DNA of 64,000 nucleotides from Caballeronia novacaledonica (GTDB lineage Bacteria; Pseudomonadota; Gammaproteobacteria; Burkholderiales; Burkholderiaceae). The translations under genes and the position numbers were made by a program. The number at the start of each line of letters is the position of its first letter. Within the stretch, counting starts at the first letter, position 1. The notes under the pieces are model-generated. The model did no database searches and was not told the DNA's origin. It worked only from the letters and a program-made list of their open reading frames with translations. The stretch is taken from positions 124,001-188,000 of the forward strand of contig NZ_OGTP01000007.1 of assembly GCF_900258035.1 (NCBI RefSeq). The letters are read 5' to 3'. This document shows, piece after piece, positions 17,048-25,658 of the stretch.

Positions 17048-17779
17048 ATGACGACACAAGACATCGCCATTTCCGACGAAACGATCGAACTGCTGCGCCG
17101 CGTCAGCACCGCGACGCTCACGACGCAACTCTTCAAGCGCGGCCTGCGCAACGTGTTCCTGCAAGGCGTGGCGCCGCTCGTGAAGCCCGCGAAAGGCGCG
17201 CCGAACATGGTCGGGCCGGCGTTCACGCTGCGCAATATTCCGGCGCGCGAGGATATCGATCACGTCGGCGTGTTTCAGGACCCGGATCATCCGCAGCGCA
17301 AGGCCGTCGAGAGCGCGCCGCCGGGCAGCGTCCTCGTGCAGGACTGCCGCGGCGATCGCAGTGTCGCCTCGACGGGCTCGATCCTCACGACGCGCCTCAA
17401 GATTCGCGGCGTCGCGGGCATGGTGTCGGACGGCTGCGTGCGCGATTCGGGCACGATCGGCGATATCGGCCTGCCGCTCTTCTGCGCGGGCGCGAGCGCG
17501 CCGCTCAATCTCGCGAAGCATCACGCGGTGGACATGAACGTGCCGGTCGCATGCGGCGGCGTGGCGGTGTATCCGGGCGATATCGTCGTCGGCGACGTGG
17601 ATGGCGTCGTGATCGTGCCGCGCTACATGGCCGAGGAAGTCGCGAAGGACGCGAGCGAGCAGGAAATCATGGAGGAATTCCTGACGTCGCGCGTGGAAGG
17701 CGGCGCAATGCTGCGCGGCACGTATCCGCCGAACGAGGAAACGCTCGCCGCCTACAAGGAATGGCGCAAGCAGCGCTGA
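17048..17779 (+). CDS. RraA-like protein (probable class II pyruvate aldolase)
   Basis: A 243-residue member of the RraA/MenG-like fold. Typical features are FTLRNIPAREDIDHVG, PGSVLVQDCRGDRS, the metal/active-site segment GVAGMVSDGCVRDSG (the G-x-x-RD signature) and GDIVVGDVDGVVIVP. The name "RNase E regulator RraA" is often carried over, but related proteins are 4-hydroxy-4-methyl-2-oxoglutarate/oxaloacetate aldolases. Encoded 13 bases after a sugar-acid dehydratase, it most plausibly cleaves the resulting 2-keto-3-deoxy acid, or a later product, to pyruvate and an aldehyde. That role is inferred from context. Confidence 0.82.
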   Translation: MTTQDIAISDETIELLRRVSTATLTTQLFKRGLRNVFLQGVAPLVKPAKGAPNMVGPAFTLRNIPAREDIDHVGVFQDPDHPQRKAVESAPPGSVLVQDCRGDRSVASTGSILTTRLKIRGVAGMVSDGCVRDSGTIGDIGLPLFCAGASAPLNLAKHHAVDMNVPVACGGVAVYPGDIVVGDVDGVVIVPRYMAEEVAKDASEQEIMEEFLTSRVEGGAMLRGTYPPNEETLAAYKEWRKQR

Positions 17780-17810
17780 TCGTCCGGACGGCCACATTCG
17801 AGGAGACGCC

Positions 17811-19139
17811 GTGAGTACACCTTCGCAAACGCAGACGAACCTCGACGAGCAGCGGCTCATCAACCGCCTGGCGTGGCGGCTGATGCCGCTCGTCGGCTTG
17901 CTGTATCTCGTCGCGTATATCGACCGTTCGAATATCGGCTTCGCCAAGCTGCAAATGCTCGGCAGTCTCGGCATGTCCGAAGTCGCCTATGGCTTGGGCG
18001 CGTCGCTGTTTTTCATCGGCTATCTGATCTTCGAGATTCCGAGCAACGTGATGCTGCACAAGTACGGCGCGCCGCGCTGGATCGCGCGCATCATGCTGAC
18101 GTGGGGCATCGTCACCATTCTTCTCGCGTTCACGAAGAACGCGACCATGTTCTATGTCCTGCGCTTTCTGCTCGGCGCGTCCGAGGCGGGGCTTTATCCC
18201 GGCGTGATCTATTACCTGACGCTGTGGTTTCCGCAACGGCATCGCGTGCGCATGCTCGGGTATTTCACGCTCGGCAGCAGCATCGGCAACATGGTCGGCG
18301 CGCCGATCTGCGGCTATCTGCTCGACAAGAACTGGTTCGATCTTCAGGGCTGGCAGCTCGTGTTCATCGTGACGGGCCTGCCTTCCGTCCTGCTGACGGT
18401 GGTCGTGCTGCTATGGCTGCCGGCATCGCCGCTGAAGGCCGCGTTCCTTTCCGGCGACGAAAAGAAATGGCTCGGCGACACGCTCGAAACCGAGCGTCGC
18501 CAGGCCGCGAAAGTCGAGAAAGGCGGCTCGCACGTGCTGCGCGTGCTCGCGGAACCGCGCGTGATCGGCATGGCGCTGTACTACATGATGCTGTCGATGT
18601 CGGTCTACGGCGTGAGCTACTGGCTGCCGACGCTCGTGAAAGGCTTCGGCGTGACGAACACGGTCAACGGACTGCTGAACATCGTGCCGTGGCTCGCCGC
18701 GACGATCGTCCTCGCGTGGCTTCCGTCGAAGCTGCGCAAGGGCAATCGCACGACGGCCGCGATGCTGACGGCCGCGCTGATCGGCGTCGTGTTTTTCCTC
18801 GGCAGCGTGTTTTTGCCGACCAATACGTTGCGCTTCATCGCGTTGTGTCTGGGCGCGCCGTGCATGTATCTCTTGCTGCCGTGTTTCTGGACGATACCGC
18901 CGAAGTTTCTCACCGGCGCGCGGGCGGCGGCGGGCATCGCGGCGATCAATTCGCTGGGCAATGTCGGCGGGTTCATCGCGCAGAATCTCGTGCCGTGGGT
19001 GCGGCAGACGAGCGGCTCCGTCAAGGCGCCGATGCTCATTCCCGCCGCTTGCCTGCTGGTCTTCGCCGTCGTGACGATGGTTCTGATGCGGCGTGAAATG
19101 GCTTCGCGCAACGTCGAGGCGCTCGAAAGCCGGGCTTGA
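17811..19139 (+). CDS. MFS transporter, anion:cation symporter type
   Basis: A 442-residue permease with 12 TM helices. It shows the ACS-subfamily features: YLVAYIDRSNIGFAKLQM in helix one, FFIGYLIFEIPSNVMLHKYG, and FLLGASEAGLYPGVIYYLTL. Relatives carry galactonate, glucarate, tartrate and other organic anions. GTG start with AGGAG seven bases upstream. It lies between the RraA-like gene and the LacI gene in the same transcription unit, so it probably imports the sugar acid consumed by the dehydratase. Confidence 0.9.
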   Translation: MSTPSQTQTNLDEQRLINRLAWRLMPLVGLLYLVAYIDRSNIGFAKLQMLGSLGMSEVAYGLGASLFFIGYLIFEIPSNVMLHKYGAPRWIARIMLTWGIVTILLAFTKNATMFYVLRFLLGASEAGLYPGVIYYLTLWFPQRHRVRMLGYFTLGSSIGNMVGAPICGYLLDKNWFDLQGWQLVFIVTGLPSVLLTVVVLLWLPASPLKAAFLSGDEKKWLGDTLETERRQAAKVEKGGSHVLRVLAEPRVIGMALYYMMLSMSVYGVSYWLPTLVKGFGVTNTVNGLLNIVPWLAATIVLAWLPSKLRKGNRTTAAMLTAALIGVVFFLGSVFLPTNTLRFIALCLGAPCMYLLLPCFWTIPPKFLTGARAAAGIAAINSLGNVGGFIAQNLVPWVRQTSGSVKAPMLIPAACLLVFAVVTMVLMRREMASRNVEALESRA

Positions 19140-19145
19140 GCCTCC

Positions 19146-20195
19146 ATGAACACGAAGATGGCGTCGAGCAAACCGGACCTCGCACCCGCGCGCCGCGCCC
19201 GTTCGGGCGCGAAAGGCGTGCGCATCACCGACGTGGCGGCCGTCGCGGGCGTCTCGCCGATCACCGTCTCGCGCGTGTTCAACGCGCCCGGCACCGTCGC
19301 GCCCGAGACGCTTGCCCGCGTGCGCCACGCCGTCGCCGAGCTGGGCTATGTGCCGAACCGGCTGGCGGGCGGGTTGTCATCGGCGAAATCGCGGCTGATC
19401 GCGGCGATCGTGCCGACCGTCGCGCATTCGCTCTTCTCCGCGACCGTGCAGGTCTTCAGCGATACGATGTCGCGCGCGGGCTACCAGGTGCTGCTCGGCC
19501 TGTCCGGCTACAGCGACGATGACGAAGACCCGTTGCTCGACGCCGTGCTGAGCCGCCGCCCGGAAGGCGTGTTCCTGACGGGCGTCGCGCACACGCCGAC
19601 GCTGCGGGCGCGCCTGCGCAAGATCGGCATTCCGATCGTCGAGACGTGGGACATGAGCGACGATCCGATCGACATGCTCGTCGGCTTCTCGCATTACCGC
19701 ATCGGCGTGATGGTGGCCGAGCGCTTTCTCGCGCGCGGCACGCGCCATCCCGCGCTCGTGTCCGCGAACGATCAGCGCGCGCTCGCGCGGCGGCGCGGCT
19801 TCGTCGAGACGCTTGCAAAAAACGGCGTGAACGATGTCGCCGAAATGCTGATGCCGCCGCCCAGCTCGGTCGCGCTCGGCAAGGAAGGCCTGCGGCGCGT
19901 GCTCGACATGCACGCGGGCGTCGATGCGATCTTCTGCAGTTCCGACCTGCTCGCGCTCGGCGTCGTGTCCGAGGCGCGCCGGCTCGCGATCGACATTCCG
20001 GGGCGCATCGCCGTGTGCGGTTTCGGCGATCTCGAATTCACCGCCGACGCCATGCCCGCGCTCACGACCGTGCGCGTGGACGGCAAGCGCATCGGCGCGA
20101 CGGCGGCGCGCTGTCTGATCGACAGGCTCGGCGGCGCGACGGAGAAAACGCGCGTCGATGTGGGCTTCGAACTGGTCGAGCGCGAGACGCTTTAG
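19146..20195 (+). CDS. LacI-family transcriptional regulator
   Basis: A 349-residue regulator. The HTH at about residues 25-75 has ITDVAAVAGVSPITVSRVFN and the hinge-helix region NRLAGGLSSAKSRL. The effector domain is periplasmic-binding-protein-like (LIAAIVPTVAHSLFSATV; DAIFCSSDLLALG). It resembles the GntR(LacI)-type gluconate repressors. The start is six bases after the MFS stop. The palindromic sites at 15242-15286 upstream of the dehydratase gene are its likely operators, so the operon would be self-regulated, with the sugar acid or a phosphorylated or keto derivative as inducer. Confidence 0.9.
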   Translation: MNTKMASSKPDLAPARRARSGAKGVRITDVAAVAGVSPITVSRVFNAPGTVAPETLARVRHAVAELGYVPNRLAGGLSSAKSRLIAAIVPTVAHSLFSATVQVFSDTMSRAGYQVLLGLSGYSDDDEDPLLDAVLSRRPEGVFLTGVAHTPTLRARLRKIGIPIVETWDMSDDPIDMLVGFSHYRIGVMVAERFLARGTRHPALVSANDQRALARRRGFVETLAKNGVNDVAEMLMPPPSSVALGKEGLRRVLDMHAGVDAIFCSSDLLALGVVSEARRLAIDIPGRIAVCGFGDLEFTADAMPALTTVRVDGKRIGATAARCLIDRLGGATEKTRVDVGFELVERETL

Positions 20196-20780
20196 CTACG
20201 GCAGAAGATTCCACTTGATGATCGCGCGCACGTCGCGCTCGAAGCCGAGCACGCTCATCGCGGCGGTGTCCATCGCGAGATGCGCGCCGAATGCGGGCGA
20301 GCCGGTCGCCCATTGCGCGCCGAACACGCGCGAGAAATGCGCGTGCGAGAACAGCGCGATGTTCGTCGCGTTCGTGGCGAGCAGCTTGTCGATGAGCGCC
20401 TGCGCGCGGCTGCCGACATCGGCGAGATTCTCGCCTTCGGGAATCGGCGACGTCCACACGGACCAGTCCGGCGCTTCCTTGCGAATATCCGGCGTCGTGC
20501 GGCCTTCGTAGATGCCGTAGTTCCACTCGTGCAATTCCGGCTCGACCTGCGCGCGATCGCCGAGACCCGCGAGGCGGCATGTCTCGATCGCGCGGCTCAT
20601 CGGGCTCGTCAGCACGAGATCGAACGATTGCGCAGCGAGGACCGGCACGAGCGCGGTTGCCTGCTTGCGGCCGTCCTCGGTGAGCGGGATGTCGGTCGTG
20701 CCGGTGTGCTGGCCCGACTTGCTCCATTCGGTTTCGCCATGCCGGATCAGCCAGATATGCACGCCGCCTTTCATGTTCAT
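20196..20780 (-). CDS. Histidine phosphatase family protein
   Basis: A 194-residue phosphoglycerate-mutase-like phosphatase. The catalytic RHG motif is in HIWLIRHGETEW near the N-terminus. The second His lies in ALFSHAHFSRVFG (about residue 152), and LTSPMSRAIETC carries the conserved Arg. The substrate cannot be told. I chose the ATG at 20780 (MNMKGGVH) because the catalytic strand follows directly; the frame is open to 20828. The stop codon abuts the LacI stop, with zero spacing between convergent genes. Confidence 0.87.
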   Translation of the reverse strand: MNMKGGVHIWLIRHGETEWSKSGQHTGTTDIPLTEDGRKQATALVPVLAAQSFDLVLTSPMSRAIETCRLAGLGDRAQVEPELHEWNYGIYEGRTTPDIRKEAPDWSVWTSPIPEGENLADVGSRAQALIDKLLATNATNIALFSHAHFSRVFGAQWATGSPAFGAHLAMDTAAMSVLGFERDVRAIIKWNLLP

Positions 20781-20864
20781 GTCGTTCACCCGGTGTCTGA
20801 GGAATGCGGTTGCGCGCGAGCGCGTCACAGCCTCGAATTCTGCACGGATCGGCGCTGCCGTGCT

Positions 20865-21779
20865 TCAGATCTCGCCGGTCGCGAACGCCTTCAGCAGATG
20901 ATGCGCGATCGCGAACGGCTTCGGCGCCGACAAGCCCTGTTCGTGCGAAGCGTCGAGCATCGCGGCGACTTCCTCGCGCGAGAACCAGCGCGCGTCTTCG
21001 AGTTCGTTCCTGTCGACGGTGACCTCGAACGTGGCCGCGCGCGCGAAGCAGCCGATCATCAGCGACGACGGAAACGGCCACGGCTGCGACGCGAAATAGC
21101 GCACGTCCGTGCAGCGGATCCCCGATTCCTCCAGCACTTCGCGATACACCGCATGCTCGAAGGTTTCGCCCGGCTCGACGAAGCCCGCCAGCGCCGAGTA
21201 CATGCCCGGCAGGAATTGCGGCTGACGGCCGAGCAGACAACGCTCGCCATCGGTGACGAGCATGATGACGACCGGATCGACGCGCGGAAAATGCTGCGCC
21301 TTGCAATTCGGGCAGATGCGCCGCCAGCCCGCGCCGGCGGAATTCGTCGGCTGGCCGCAGTTCGCGCAGAAGCCGTGACGGCGATGCCAGTCGAGCATGG
21401 AGCGCGCTTCGCCGAGCGCGCTGACGAGCGGCGGCGGCACGAGGCCTTGCATCGCGACGGGACGAAGCTCGATTGCTTCGACGTCGAGCGGGCTTTCGGT
21501 TTCGTCGCCGAACGAGGCGGCGAACAGCGCGCGCTGCTGTGCGTCGCGGCCGAGAAACACGGTTTGCAAGGGCGTGCCCGCCGCCGCCGCTTCCTGCGCG
21601 CTGAACAACGGCTCGTGCCCGTTCGCGCGCTTGAAGAGCGGAACATTGTTCACGAACAGCAAAAAGCGCGTGGAGGGTTGGTCGCGCAGGCTGGCGACGA
21701 ACGCTTCGTCGTCGCGCTTTTCAGACACGCGATCGAGCGGATCGAGCGTAAAACCGATGGCATGAGGCGGCGTGGGCAT
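20865..21779 (-). CDS. nudC: NAD(+) diphosphatase / NAD-cap decapping Nudix hydrolase
   Basis: A 304-residue NudC. It has an N-terminal NUDIX-like domain, then a zinc ribbon with CANCGQ and CPNCKAQ (two CxxC pairs, about residues 140-165), PRVDPVVI, and the Nudix box G-x5-E-x7-REVLEESG near residues 190-213. The enzyme splits NAD(H) to NMN and AMP and removes the NAD cap from RNA. The ATG at 21779 gives the normal length; the open frame extends further without a start signal. It lies 84 bases downstream of the histidine phosphatase gene on the same strand. Confidence 0.92.
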   Translation of the reverse strand: MPTPPHAIGFTLDPLDRVSEKRDDEAFVASLRDQPSTRFLLFVNNVPLFKRANGHEPLFSAQEAAAAGTPLQTVFLGRDAQQRALFAASFGDETESPLDVEAIELRPVAMQGLVPPPLVSALGEARSMLDWHRRHGFCANCGQPTNSAGAGWRRICPNCKAQHFPRVDPVVIMLVTDGERCLLGRQPQFLPGMYSALAGFVEPGETFEHAVYREVLEESGIRCTDVRYFASQPWPFPSSLMIGCFARAATFEVTVDRNELEDARWFSREEVAAMLDASHEQGLSAPKPFAIAHHLLKAFATGEI

Positions 21780-21912
21780 AGTATTTTTCGTGTGTGGCGG
21801 CGCGGGGCCGGGCGAATGCCGGCAGGCGCGCCGCGTGACGGGAAGAGGCAAGGCCAATCGGGAATCGTAGCGAAGTTGGCGCGTCCTTGCAGGGCGACGC
21901 CCGGAGACGTCG

Positions 21913-22617
21913 ATGATCACGCTCTATTCGTATCCTCAGTTGTTCGGCCTCGAAGACAACAATCCGTTCGGGCTGAAAGTGTTCGCGTTTCTGAAGCTCT
22001 CGGGTCTGCCGTTCGAGCATCGGCATGTGCTCGATACGAGCGCCGCGCCGCGCGGCCAGCTTCCGTATCTCACCGACGACGACGAAACCATCGGCGACAG
22101 CGACGCGATCATCGCGCATCTGAAACGCCAATACGCGCTGACGCTCGACGACGCGCTCACCGGCCCGCAACGCGATCTCGATCTGCTGATCCGCCGCGCG
22201 CTCGACGATCTCTATTGGGTGATGTCGTATTCGCGCTGGCGCGACGACAACTACTGGCCGCAATTCCGCGACGCGCTTCTGAAGCAGCATCCGGATATCG
22301 GCGCGGAGGCGCTGGAGGGCGCGCGCAAGTACAACTTCGAGCGCTATCGGTATCAGGGAATCGGACGATACGAGCCCGACGCCGCGTATGCGCGCGGCAT
22401 CGCGAGTCTTCGGGCGATGGCGAATCTGCTCGGCGACGGACCGTTCATGTTCGGCGAAGCGCCCGCGAGCATCGATTGCGCGTTGTACGGGTTCGTCGCG
22501 AGCATCTGGTTTTACGACATCGATACGCCGCTCAAACGATTCGTGGCCACGCAACGCAATCTCGTCGCGCTTTGCGGCGCGCTGCGCGAGCGCATGGGGC
22601 AACGCGCGGCGCCGTGA
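21913..22617 (+). CDS. Glutathione S-transferase family protein
   Basis: A 234-residue GST-fold protein. The N-terminal thioredoxin-like part is MITLYSYPQLFGLEDNNPFG, with GQLPYLTDDDETIGDSDAII as the glutathione-contacting segment. The C-terminal helical domain includes PFMFGEAPASIDCALYGF. The layout matches the metaxin/failed-axon-connections-like branch rather than classical detoxifying GSTs. ATG with GGAG in CCCGGAGACGTCG. It is divergent from nudC across about 130 bases. The substrate is unknown. Confidence 0.82.
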   Translation: MITLYSYPQLFGLEDNNPFGLKVFAFLKLSGLPFEHRHVLDTSAAPRGQLPYLTDDDETIGDSDAIIAHLKRQYALTLDDALTGPQRDLDLLIRRALDDLYWVMSYSRWRDDNYWPQFRDALLKQHPDIGAEALEGARKYNFERYRYQGIGRYEPDAAYARGIASLRAMANLLGDGPFMFGEAPASIDCALYGFVASIWFYDIDTPLKRFVATQRNLVALCGALRERMGQRAAP

Positions 22618-22620
22618 GCG

Positions 22621-23328
22621 TCATTCCGGCGCCGTCTCCACGTCGTTGCCCGTCCAACTGATGCTCGACACGCCGCGCTCCATGCTCATGCGGCTCGCCA
22701 TGCGTTCGAGTTTCGCCTGATCTTTCGGGTGCATGCGCACGGTCGCCGTGACCTTGATGCGCGGCGGCTCGCCGTCGACATCCTCGCTCGTGAGACCCTG
22801 GAACGAGAGCGGCTGCGCGTCCATCGCGTTCGAAAGCAGCGTGCGGATATGGATCTCGTCCTCTTGCCGTCCGACCACGGTCAGCACGTATTCCCGCACG
22901 ATGTCCGCGCTCGATACGGGCGTCGCGTTGATGGCGCGGCTGACTTCGCGCAGGAGCGTGTTGGTCGCGAGCACGACGCCCGTTCCCGCGATCGCCGGGC
23001 CGTAATGCCCGGTGCCGCACAACACGCCGACGGCCGCCGAGCACCATAGCGTCGCCGCCGTGTTGATGCCCTGGATCGAGCCCTTGTCGCGCATGATGAC
23101 GCCGCCGCCCAGAAAGCCGACGCCCGACACCACGTACGCGGCGATCTGCGTGACGCCGGCCACGCCGTTGCCCGTCAGCATGCCGAGCGTGACGAAGAGG
23201 CACGCGCCGCTCGCGACGAGCGTGATCGTGCGCAATCCCGCCGTGCGCTGGCGCAACTGTCTTTCGAGACCAATCGCGACGCCGCACGCGAACGCGGCGA
23301 AGAGACGCAAGGCGAAATCGACGCTCAT
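22621..23328 (-). CDS. MgtC/SapB-family membrane protein
   Basis: A 235-residue protein with an N-terminal MgtC domain of four to five TM helices. The sequence RTITLVASGACLFVTLG and the conserved stretch GVGFLGGGVIMRDKGSIQGI are diagnostic. A C-terminal soluble ACT-like domain follows (about residues 150-235). MgtC proteins modulate F-type ATPase, K+ uptake and Mg2+ adaptation and are linked to intracellular survival. No magnesium-sensing leader is evident upstream. Its stop lies four bases from that of the convergent GST gene. Confidence 0.88.
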   Translation of the reverse strand: MSVDFALRLFAAFACGVAIGLERQLRQRTAGLRTITLVASGACLFVTLGMLTGNGVAGVTQIAAYVVSGVGFLGGGVIMRDKGSIQGINTAATLWCSAAVGVLCGTGHYGPAIAGTGVVLATNTLLREVSRAINATPVSSADIVREYVLTVVGRQEDEIHIRTLLSNAMDAQPLSFQGLTSEDVDGEPPRIKVTATVRMHPKDQAKLERMASRMSMERGVSSISWTGNDVETAPE

Positions 23329-23404
23329 CGGCTAATGGCGATGCCTTTTCCGGACATAAACCTGAAAGCATCGCACCGGGAGATGTCGGTGATGTGAAGG
23401 CGAG

Positions 23405-23914
23405 TCAGCGCCCGATGAACTGCCGGACGCTGACGCGCACGCGGCCATAGTCCGCGGCCGCGTCGAAGGAAACCGGCGCGCCGGGCGCGCTGCAGTAACT
23501 TGCGATGTGCGGCGTGACGATCCGCTGCGCACCGGAAAGCGCGCGCTCGCACAGGCGTTCGAAGACGTCCGCGTTCTCGCGCGGGCTCCCGAGGCCCGAC
23601 GCGCCCGCATCCAGCATGTGGAAGAGCGCGCGCGCGTCGGTTTCGCCGGTGATGATGACCACGGGCGTTTCCGGGAACGACCGGCGCAACTCGCGCAGGA
23701 GCGCGAAGTCGTCCGCACGGGAGCCTTCCTGAGCGCCGCTCAAAACGATCAAGTCGTAACTCGCGGCCTTCAGCGTCGCAAGCAATTGACCGCCGTTCGT
23801 GACGCCTGCCGTCACCCGAAACCGCTCGTGCGCCTCGAACCAGCTTTGCAGTCCGCACAGAACGACGGGGCGATCGTCTGCGGCGACGATACTAATCTTG
23901 TATTCGTTCTTCAT
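23405..23914 (-). CDS. Pseudo-receiver domain protein (response-regulator-like, no DNA-binding domain)
   Basis: A 169-residue protein beginning MKNEYKISIVAADDRPVVLCGL, a normal receiver-domain start with the acidic pair (D13, D14). The phospho-acceptor position after strand three reads YDLIVLSGAQEG, where Ser59 replaces Asp. The invariant Lys of the last strand (GYLLK in NarL/LuxR types) is also missing (GASGLGSPRE). The Thr of PVVIITGETD remains. No HTH follows, only about 40 residues of tail. It therefore probably cannot be phosphorylated in the usual way. The start is chosen at 23914 because the receiver fold begins there; the longer frame to 24163 is not protein-like. Confidence 0.72.
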   Translation of the reverse strand: MKNEYKISIVAADDRPVVLCGLQSWFEAHERFRVTAGVTNGGQLLATLKAASYDLIVLSGAQEGSRADDFALLRELRRSFPETPVVIITGETDARALFHMLDAGASGLGSPRENADVFERLCERALSGAQRIVTPHIASYCSAPGAPVSFDAAADYGRVRVSVRQFIGR

Positions 23915-24141
23915 TCTTTTCGGCCGGATCGACGGACAATGCATCCATCGACCGCGCATCGGTTGTCTGGAATCGGGCACGTTAGCAAATCGGCCAGTCG
24001 CAGACCGCGCTGCACTACAAAATTTTTCGATTCTTGTCGATTGACCCGGCCGGCGTTCGTCGTTCAGATATCCGGCGCTGCAATCGCCGCATGGGCATCG
24101 CGCCGCGTTCCGAACCTGCCGGACGACCTGGAGGCTGTTAC

Positions 24142-24801
24142 ATGAGTTTGCAACTCTACGCACATCCGTTTTCGTCGTATTGCCAGAAAGTGCTCGTGGC
24201 GCTGTACGAAAACAGCACGCCTTTCGAATGGCGCGCGCTCACGCCCGACACGCCGCGATCGATGACAGAACTCACCGAAATCTGGCCGATGAAGCGCTTT
24301 CCCGTGCTAGTCGATGACGGCAGGCCGGTGATCGAATCGACGGTGATCATCGAATATCTGGGGCTCTTTCATCCCGGCCCGGCGCGCCTCGTGCCCGACG
24401 ACCCGCGCGCCGCGCTCGAAACGCGCTGGATGGACCGTTTCTTCGACAACTATGTGGCGACGCCGCAAATGAAAATCGTGTTCGACGCGATGCGCGAGCC
24501 GCACGAGCGCGATGCGCGCGTCGTCGCCGATGCCCGCGCGATGCTCGATACGTCGTACGCCTTTCTCGAGCGCAAGATGGCCACGCGCGAATGGGCGGCG
24601 GGCGATACCTTCAGCCTCGCCGATTGCGGCGCCGCGCCGTTCCTGTTTTACGCGGACTGGACGCATCGCATCGGGGACGCGTATCCGAACGTGATCGCGT
24701 ATCGCAAGCGCCTGCTCGCGCGGGCGTCGTTCGCGCGTGCCGTCGACGAGGCGCGGCCGTATCGGGCGCTGTTTCCGCTCGGCGCGCCGGACCGCGACTG
24801 A
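24142..24801 (+). CDS. Glutathione S-transferase family protein
   Basis: A 219-residue GST. The thioredoxin-like N-terminus LQLYAHPFSSYCQKVLVALY carries an SSYC active-site segment. RFPVLVDDGRPVIESTVII provides the cis-Pro and the glutathione-binding ES. The C-terminal helical domain ends AAGDTFSLADCGAAPFLF. GGAGG precedes the ATG at 24142; the frame is open further upstream without a start signal. It lies 27 bases before the DUF899 gene, suggesting a two-gene unit connected with thiol or xenobiotic metabolism. Confidence 0.88.
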   Translation: MSLQLYAHPFSSYCQKVLVALYENSTPFEWRALTPDTPRSMTELTEIWPMKRFPVLVDDGRPVIESTVIIEYLGLFHPGPARLVPDDPRAALETRWMDRFFDNYVATPQMKIVFDAMREPHERDARVVADARAMLDTSYAFLERKMATREWAAGDTFSLADCGAAPFLFYADWTHRIGDAYPNVIAYRKRLLARASFARAVDEARPYRALFPLGAPDRD

Positions 24802-24828
24802 GCGGCCAACTTCCACAGGAGATCGGAT

Positions 24829-25545
24829 ATGAGCACGACCACGAATTACATTCCCGCCGATGAACTCGCGCGGCGCACCACGGTGAGATTTCCCAATGAA
24901 AGCGCCGACTATCGCCAGGCGCGCACCGCGTTGCTGGCCGAGGAAATCGAGTTGCGCCGGCATATCGAGCGCGTCGCGCAGATGCGTCGTGCGCTGCCGC
25001 CCGGCGGCGAAGTGAAGGGCGATTATCGATTCGAAGGCGAGCGCGGCGCGGTCGATTTCGCGGGCCTTTTCGGCGACAAGGACACGCTCGTCACTTATAG
25101 CTACATGTTCGGACCGCAGCGCGAGCGGCCGTGCCCGATGTGCACGTCGCTGCTGTCGGCGTGGGAAGGCGAGGCGCGCGACATCGAACAGCGCGTGGCG
25201 CTCGCGGTGATCGCGCGTTCGCCGCTCGCGAGGCTGGTGGCGTTCAAGAAGGAGCGCGGCTGGCGCGATCTCCGGCTTTTCTCCGATACGAACGGCGAGT
25301 TCAGCCGCGATTATTACGCGATATCGAAAGAAGGCGGCGACGAGCCCGCGCTCAACGTTTTCACGCGGCGCGACGGCGTGATCCGGCATTTCTGGGGCGG
25401 CGAGATGGACTTCGCTACCGCCGATCCCGGCGAAGATCCGCGCGGCGCGCCGGATCCGATGCCGCTCTGGACCGTGCTCGACATGACGCCCGAAGGACGC
25501 GGAACGGACTGGTATCCGAAGCTGGACTACGGGCCGCGTAGCTGA
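24829..25545 (+). CDS. DUF899 thioredoxin-like protein
   Basis: A 238-residue member of the DUF899 family, with thioredoxin-like fold. A CPMCTSLLSAW redox motif stands near residue 102, preceded by LVTYSYMFGPQRERP and followed by WRDLRLFSDTNGEFSRDY, both typical of the family. CAGGAGATCGGAT gives a good RBS for the ATG. It follows a GST gene by 27 bases and is probably co-transcribed with it. The biochemical role is unknown; redox or dithiol chemistry is likely from the CxxC. Confidence 0.86.
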   Translation: MSTTTNYIPADELARRTTVRFPNESADYRQARTALLAEEIELRRHIERVAQMRRALPPGGEVKGDYRFEGERGAVDFAGLFGDKDTLVTYSYMFGPQRERPCPMCTSLLSAWEGEARDIEQRVALAVIARSPLARLVAFKKERGWRDLRLFSDTNGEFSRDYYAISKEGGDEPALNVFTRRDGVIRHFWGGEMDFATADPGEDPRGAPDPMPLWTVLDMTPEGRGTDWYPKLDYGPRS

Positions 25546-25613
25546 AGGCTTTTCGGTAAAAATTGGTCATATCTTCCCGATCTGGTCAACTTTGAGGCAG
25601 GGCGGACGTTGAT

Positions 25614-25657
25614 AGCGAGTCGATGAAATGCGTCGGCATTTCATGGAGATACTCGCT
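25614..25657 (+). promoter_or_regulatory. Long hairpin spanning the translation start region of the RlpA-like gene
   Basis: Perfect inverted arms ATGAAATGC (25623-25631) and GCATTTCAT (25636-25644) close on loop GTCG. Outside them AGCGAGT (25614-25620) pairs with ACTCGCT (25651-25657). The GGAG at 25645-25648, the likely RBS for ATG 25659, sits in the asymmetric internal loop. The structure could control translation. It is seen by eye only; no folding energy was computed. Confidence 0.5.
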
Positions 25658-25658
25658 T

